NCBI GenBank assembly: GCA_025350465.1
Contig: JANXXU010000016.1
Location: 1-64,000 of the forward strand
DNA from: Alphaproteobacteria bacterium
GTDB taxonomy: Bacteria; Pseudomonadota; Alphaproteobacteria; Micropepsales; Micropepsaceae
Direction: 5' to 3'
DNA: 64,000 nucleotides
The notes beneath the pieces are model-generated. The model had not been told where the DNA came from. It did no database searches and was given only the letters and a program-made list of their open reading frames with translations. The position numbers and the translations under genes are program-made. Shown here piece after piece: positions 59,729 to 64,000 of this stretch (position 1 is the first letter of the stretch; the number at the start of each line of letters is the position of its first letter).

Positions 59729-61021
59729 ATGCACGGTTATAGCCAAACGCCCGCCGGTTCGTTGGCGAAGACGCTCCTCCTTTGCCTTTGCGCAGGCGCG
59801 TTGATTGCCACGTGCCCGCACGCTCGCGCCGACGAAACCGCTCCGGCGGTCCAGAGCGAGCCGTCGCCGCCCGGCTTCGATGACTGGGTCGTCGCCGTTC
59901 GCGCCGATGCGGTGCGCGAGGGGATATCGTCTCAGAGTCTCGACGATGCGTTTCGCGGCGTGCACTTCAACGCCAGGGTCGTCGAGCTTAGCGAGAGCCA
60001 GCCCGAGTTCGACCGCCCGATCTGGGATTATCTGGACAGCGCCGTCTCCGACAAGCGCATCGAGCGCGGCGGCGAGCTCTTGGGCGAGGAGCGCGACGCG
60101 CTCGGCCGCGCCGCCGGCGAGTCCGCGGTGCCGCAATCCGTCGTCGTGGCGATCTGGGGCATAGAGAGCAACTACGGCGAGATCACCGGCCGCTTCAATA
60201 TCATCGAGGCGTTGGCGACGCTCGGCTTCAAGCAATATCACGGCACTTACGGCCGCGAGCAATTGCTGGCGGCGCTCAAGATTCTGCAAGCGGGCGACAT
60301 CGCGCCCGCGCAAATGACGGGCTCGTGGGCCGGCGCGATGGGGCAGGCGCAATTCATTCCGACTGTGTTTCTGCGTTACGCGCGCGACGGCAACGGCGAC
60401 GGCAAGCGCGATATTTGGGGAACGAACGCCGACGTCTTTGCTTCGATCGCCGATTATCTGCACGCCAAAAGCTGGAGCGCCGGCGCGCCGTGCTTCGATG
60501 AAGTGCGGCTGCCGGAGTCGTTCGATTACATGCAGGCCGACGCAGCAAGCGAAAAGCCGGTGAGCGAATGGGCGAACGCAGGGATCGTGTCGGCGGCGGA
60601 CGGCGGCGCGCTCACGAGCGCGGCGAACCCGGACGTCGAAGCGCCCTCGACGATTGCGCTTCCCGCAGGCCGTCTCGGCCCCGCGTTCATTCTCTATCCC
60701 AACTTCAAGGCGGTGCTCGCTTACAACAACGCGTTCTCCTATGGCCTGGCGGTTTGCCAATTGGCCAAGCGGCTCGATCACGGCGCACCGTTCAAAACCA
60801 GCTGGCCGCGCGACCAAGTGCCGTTGCTGTCGCGCACCGAGCGCATCGAGCTCCAGACGATGCTCGGCCAGCACAAATATGATGTGGGCGACCCCGACGG
60901 CGTGATCGGACAGCGCGCGCGGCGCGCGATCCGGGATTATCAGCGCGGCATCGGACTTGTCCCCGACGGCTATGCCACGGTCGAGCTTCTCACGCGCCTG
61001 CGCGAGACGCCGGCAAATTGA
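59729..61021 (+). CDS. Lytic murein transglycosylase (MltB family) with peptidoglycan-binding domain
   Basis: The 430-residue exported enzyme cleaves peptidoglycan glycan chains to 1,6-anhydro ends. Catalytic Glu146 lies in AIWGIESNYGEITG; GSWAGAMGQAQFIPTVFLRY and DGNGDGKRDIWGTNADVFAS follow, as in SltB1/MltB enzymes. The C-terminal about 60 residues (TMLGQHKYDVGDPDGVIGQR) form a PG-binding domain. A signal peptide ends near residue 34 (HARAD); Cys29 does not look like a lipobox. Confidence 0.92.
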   Translation: MHGYSQTPAGSLAKTLLLCLCAGALIATCPHARADETAPAVQSEPSPPGFDDWVVAVRADAVREGISSQSLDDAFRGVHFNARVVELSESQPEFDRPIWDYLDSAVSDKRIERGGELLGEERDALGRAAGESAVPQSVVVAIWGIESNYGEITGRFNIIEALATLGFKQYHGTYGREQLLAALKILQAGDIAPAQMTGSWAGAMGQAQFIPTVFLRYARDGNGDGKRDIWGTNADVFASIADYLHAKSWSAGAPCFDEVRLPESFDYMQADAASEKPVSEWANAGIVSAADGGALTSAANPDVEAPSTIALPAGRLGPAFILYPNFKAVLAYNNAFSYGLAVCQLAKRLDHGAPFKTSWPRDQVPLLSRTERIELQTMLGQHKYDVGDPDGVIGQRARRAIRDYQRGIGLVPDGYATVELLTRLRETPAN

Positions 61022-61187
61022 AGGCGATACGCAAGACTGCGGGGCTCACGCTGACACTTCCGCTCGGCGGATGTTTGGAGATCAGGCCTTGGCGATCAAA
61101 CGGTCGGCCCCCCACGTCCGCTCGGCCAGTTGACATCTAGGAACGAAAGAGGAACAATTCTTCGCCGAGAGCCAAAAACTCTTGACA

Positions 61188-61237
61188 TCGTCTCACAAAA
61201 TGTCATATTCGTCTCATGAAATCAGATATTCGTTTTA
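61188..61237 (+). promoter_or_regulatory. Three 21-bp periodic repeats over the ATPase promoter and start
   Basis: TCGTCTCA occurs at 61188-61195 and 61209-61216, and TCGTTTTA at 61230-61237, exactly 21 bp apart, each followed by an A-rich AAAT-type stretch. TTGACA (61183-61188) with CATATT 16 nt later gives a promoter inside the array, which continues past the ATG at 61216. Two-turn spacing suggests cooperative binding on one face of the helix. Confidence 0.5.
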
Positions 61238-62397
61238 TGAATGAGCTATTTCGCATCGTGAACGGGGCACTTCGTCTCGACGTCGATAAGGTTCGGAATT
61301 ACACGGCCTTCCTGGCCGATAAGCTCGAAAAGGACGGTGATGCGGCGTCAGCCGGCAGACTCCGCAAGATGCTTGACGAGAGCGATCACCAATTGCGGCC
61401 TGCCGACGCGAGCTTCAGGCGTACCCTGCCGGTCGATACCGACAGCCGCTTTCCGCTCATAGAACGCGTCAATCTCAAAGCCATAGACGAACCGCCAGTC
61501 GTACTTAGCCAGGATCAATGGGATGTCGTTAATGAGTTCCTAAGCATCGCCAAGAGCCACGCACAAGCAGACGCGCAAGGTATCACCGGCTCTATCAACC
61601 TACTGATGTACGGGCCTCCCGGGTCTGGGAAGAGTAGGTTGGCGCGCCATATCGCTCGCGAACTCGACTTGGAACTATACGTCGCGCGCCTTGATGGTTT
61701 GATCTCGTCGTTTCTTGGCAGTACCTCCAAAAACATCCGCGCGCTGTTTGACTTCGCGGCGAAGACTCCGTGCGTGTTGTTCCTCGACGAATTCGACGCG
61801 ATCGCAAAACTTCGCGGCGACAGCCAGGAACTCGGCGAACTCAAGCGTGTAGTCAACAGCTTCCTCCAAAATCTGGATGCAATGGATTCTCAATCCATCA
61901 TCCTGGCTGCGACCAACCACCAGGAGTTACTTGATTCTGCGGTTTGGCGGCGCTTTGGCTACCGCCTCGAACTCGATTTTCCAGGCATCGAAATTCGATC
62001 CCAGATGTGGCTGCAATTTCTTCGGTCGCTTGATTTCGACAACGACGACATTGATTTGCTTGCCGATCTCTCAGATGGATTCTCCGGCTCAGATATCGAA
62101 GAGGTCTCGCGAAGGCTAAAGCGTAGGCGCGTGATCGGACACCCGCCTCAACTGAAAGACGCGTTCCAGATTTTGCAAAACATCGGCATTGGGGAAGGCG
62201 AGAAGCGCAGGTTTTTGTCCCAACTGCGCGGCAAGAATGAGCACCTGATAGCGCAGGCACTGCGAAGAAGAAATAAAGCGCTTTACAGCACGGCAACTCT
62301 AGGTCGCCTCTTTGGTGTGTCAAAAGCCACAGCACACCGTTGGACTTCGATGAACGCTCCGACAAAACACATTCTGACGGAGGGTTCGAATGGCTGA
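61216..62397 (+). CDS. AAA+ ATPase, IetA-like defence ATPase
   Basis: The 393-residue protein has Walker A GPPGSGKS (133-140), Walker B CVLFLDEFDAIAK (186-198), sensor 1 AATNHQ (Asn234) and an arginine finger region WRRFGYR (244-250), of the FtsH/Cdc48-like AAA subgroup. The N-terminal 90 residues are helical. The end has a helix-turn-helix-like segment, TATLGRLFGVSKATAHRW (359-376). The partner subtilase overlaps by 8 nt. This pairing defines the IetAS anti-phage system; ATPase plus protease action on an intruder is known at genetic level only. Confidence 0.82.
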   Translation: MKSDIRFMNELFRIVNGALRLDVDKVRNYTAFLADKLEKDGDAASAGRLRKMLDESDHQLRPADASFRRTLPVDTDSRFPLIERVNLKAIDEPPVVLSQDQWDVVNEFLSIAKSHAQADAQGITGSINLLMYGPPGSGKSRLARHIARELDLELYVARLDGLISSFLGSTSKNIRALFDFAAKTPCVLFLDEFDAIAKLRGDSQELGELKRVVNSFLQNLDAMDSQSIILAATNHQELLDSAVWRRFGYRLELDFPGIEIRSQMWLQFLRSLDFDNDDIDLLADLSDGFSGSDIEEVSRRLKRRRVIGHPPQLKDAFQILQNIGIGEGEKRRFLSQLRGKNEHLIAQALRRRNKALYSTATLGRLFGVSKATAHRWTSMNAPTKHILTEGSNG

Positions 62398-64000
62398 ACG
62401 GCTTCCAATCAAGCTCATCATGCCGCAGCAGTACAAGGAGAAGAGAGTTTCGGGTGGTGGAAGCAAGCCGAAGCCCTTTCGGCAGGTCACCGACGGTTCC
62501 CGAACGAGTTTGACGAGGCAGATTTTAGCAATTCGCGACGTTGTCTCGCCGCAAATCGTAGAGACTGAAGTCGCTCCGGTGCGCGTGAAGCTATTGCCGC
62601 AAGCCGCCGCGAAAACCCACAGGCCTGAAAACCTTTTCAGCTCCGACACTTGCCCGATCGTCGGCGCGGGTCGATTAGGCGAATTGTTCATCAAAGCCAC
62701 GACCAAAGGCTTAAGCAATCTCGCGGAAGTGATCGGTACCGGAAAATCAGACCAAATCATCAAAGAAATCTCAAGTGTCGAGGCAATCGAGGCCGTAACT
62801 CCAAGCCTTCGTCGAAAAGGAGTTGAACCGACCGATCTGCTGCGCAAGAGCCCCCGTCGAAAAGGTGGATTTTTAACGCGCGTTCGGCTGTTCAATTTTG
62901 GACCCGACGCTGCACAACCGCGACTTGTCGCCGACTTTGAAAGCGTATGCCGAGAGCGAAAAATTTCTCTTAGCAAGGCCGGATACTCTGCGACTAGCTA
63001 TATCTACGGGGCAGAGTGTCGTTCAGTTGAGGACGTAGATGCGCTGTCTCGGGTCGTCGGCGTGCGGTCCATTGCCAGTATGCCATTCATTCGAACGCTT
63101 CGCCCAAAAGTGTTCAATGCAAAGCCTCTCCCGAAGCTCGTACGCCGCGACGAGGTCACCGGCGACGTGCCGGTTGTCGTTGTTGTCGACAGTGGTGTTA
63201 CTAACGACATACCGGCGTGAACTCCTGGATCGTGGGAAGGGAATCGACTGTCGCGCCTCAATACCGGAACGATGAGCATGGAACATTCGTCGCAGGCCTG
63301 GTTTGCTGGGGCGCGGCTCTCAACCCAAACGTAACAGGCATTGACGCAAGCCCTTGCGCGATCTTCGACCTGCAGGTCCTACCGAATGATGATCCATCAC
63401 GAGGCGACACGGATTCCATTGGCGAACAGGAATTGCTCGTTACGCTGGAAACGGCCCTGAAAGCTCACGCGAACGAATTCAAGGTTTGGAATCTGTCGCT
63501 TGGGACCGACAAGCTTTGTTCACTCGACGAATTTTCGGAATTCGCTGAGGAACTCGACAATCTGCAGGAAAAATATCAGGTATCATTCGTCATAAGTGCC
63601 GGCAACTACGACAGTCCGCCGTTACTAAGTTACCCACGTGAAAAGGCTCAAGTTGAACTGGGCCGGATAACGACTCCTGCGGACAGCGTGTTGGGGATAG
63701 CGGTGGGCTCGATTTCTCATGTTGACTACAAGAAAAACGGTCCGAGGGAACACGAGCCTTCCGCGTTTTCGCGTCATGGCGCGGGGCCAAATTACGTCAT
63801 TAAGCCTGACCTAGTTCACTACGGTGGAGCGTGCTCGACCGATGCGGTGCACCAATCGGGCATTCGTTCAGTGAACACTGCCGGGTCGGTGGAAGACTTA
63901 GGGACCAGCTACGCGACGCCTTTGGTCTCGCACACACTCGCGCAGATTTATCATCAGATCACGCCCACTCCGACGCCAGTTCTTGCGCGAGCACTGCTGA
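62390..64000 (+). pseudogene. Subtilisin-like serine protease, IetS-like, frameshifted and cut by the window edge
   Basis: The first frame (62390-63220) holds an N-terminal region with PLRVKLLPQ-like and FSSDTCPIVGAGRLGELFIK segments and the catalytic Asp267 (VVVVVDSGV), then stops (TGA 63218-63220). The +2-related frame from 63217 continues without a stop to 64000 with the His box (NDEHGTFVAGL, His codon 63277-63279), oxyanion Asn (VISAGNYDS) and the Ser box (LGTSYATPL, Ser codon 63907-63909). One missing base near 63205-63217 explains the split. The sequence ends before the stop. Confidence 0.8.

Noticed and set aside
59612-60874. Minus-strand extension opposite the transglycosylase gene
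   Set aside because: The MltB-type gene is clearly real on the plus strand, and the exported protein has its signal peptide at 59611.

Overview
The window is GC-rich chromosomal DNA from an alphaproteobacterium. Supporting features are GcrA-like, RusA-like and S24-type phage-derived genes, a DUF6455 gene behind an FNR/FixK box, GFA, DUF899/ArsR and SHOCT genes, and very high GC at third codon positions. Nothing in the sequence fixes the genus. No rRNA, tRNA or CRISPR array was seen.

Layout. 1-7 kb is an accessory, rearranged stretch: a PadR/HAAS/CPBP-protease operon with a double palindrome at its promoter, a pair of paralogous membrane-anchored proteins, a complete IS30-family element with inverted repeats, short dispersed repeats and gene fragments. 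7-10 kb is a threonine-degradation operon (tdh-kbl, ATGA overlap). 10-25 kb is rich in secreted or membrane proteins of unknown role (LprI-like, beta-lactamase-fold hydrolase, pentapeptide repeats, His/Asp/Tyr-rich protein, Pro-rich proteins, retropepsin-like protease). 26-28 kb holds a toxin-antitoxin locus whose toxin is internally deleted and whose operon is split by a 933-bp IS5-family element with a TTA duplication. 28-34 kb has an AraC regulator, GFA protein, methyltransferase and two fatty-acid-hydroxylase genes, one frameshifted, next to a membrane-bound AraC regulator. 34-41 kb carries a cyclase fragment, the FNR-box/DUF6455 unit, a third hydroxylase, a Tat-exported superoxide dismutase coupled to a beta-propeller gene, and an ArsR/SRPBCC/DUF899 operon with its operator.

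41-49 kb is a decayed phage-like island: an S24 repressor, RusA, a GcrA-like protein, a replication-type protein and DUF6362, invaded by four copies of a 180-181 bp MITE-like element, 27-bp palindromes and a mobile mystery A/B (HTH + Fic) module. Fragments of the S24 gene also lie at 14.6 kb and 41.8 kb; the latter makes a direct repeat around a small membrane gene. 49-61 kb is mostly envelope functions: MscS channel, TPR protein, many small exported proteins, bPH-type membrane protein, SHOCT protein and an MltB-type transglycosylase. Two exported-protein genes share an unusual TGACAGGT double repeat at the same distance from their starts.

61.2-64 kb is a two-gene AAA-ATPase plus subtilisin-like protease module that matches the IetAS anti-phage type. 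It has three 21-bp periodic repeats over its promoter and start, a C-terminal helix-turn-helix in the ATPase, and a frameshift that separates the protease Asp from its His and Ser. The window ends inside the protease gene.
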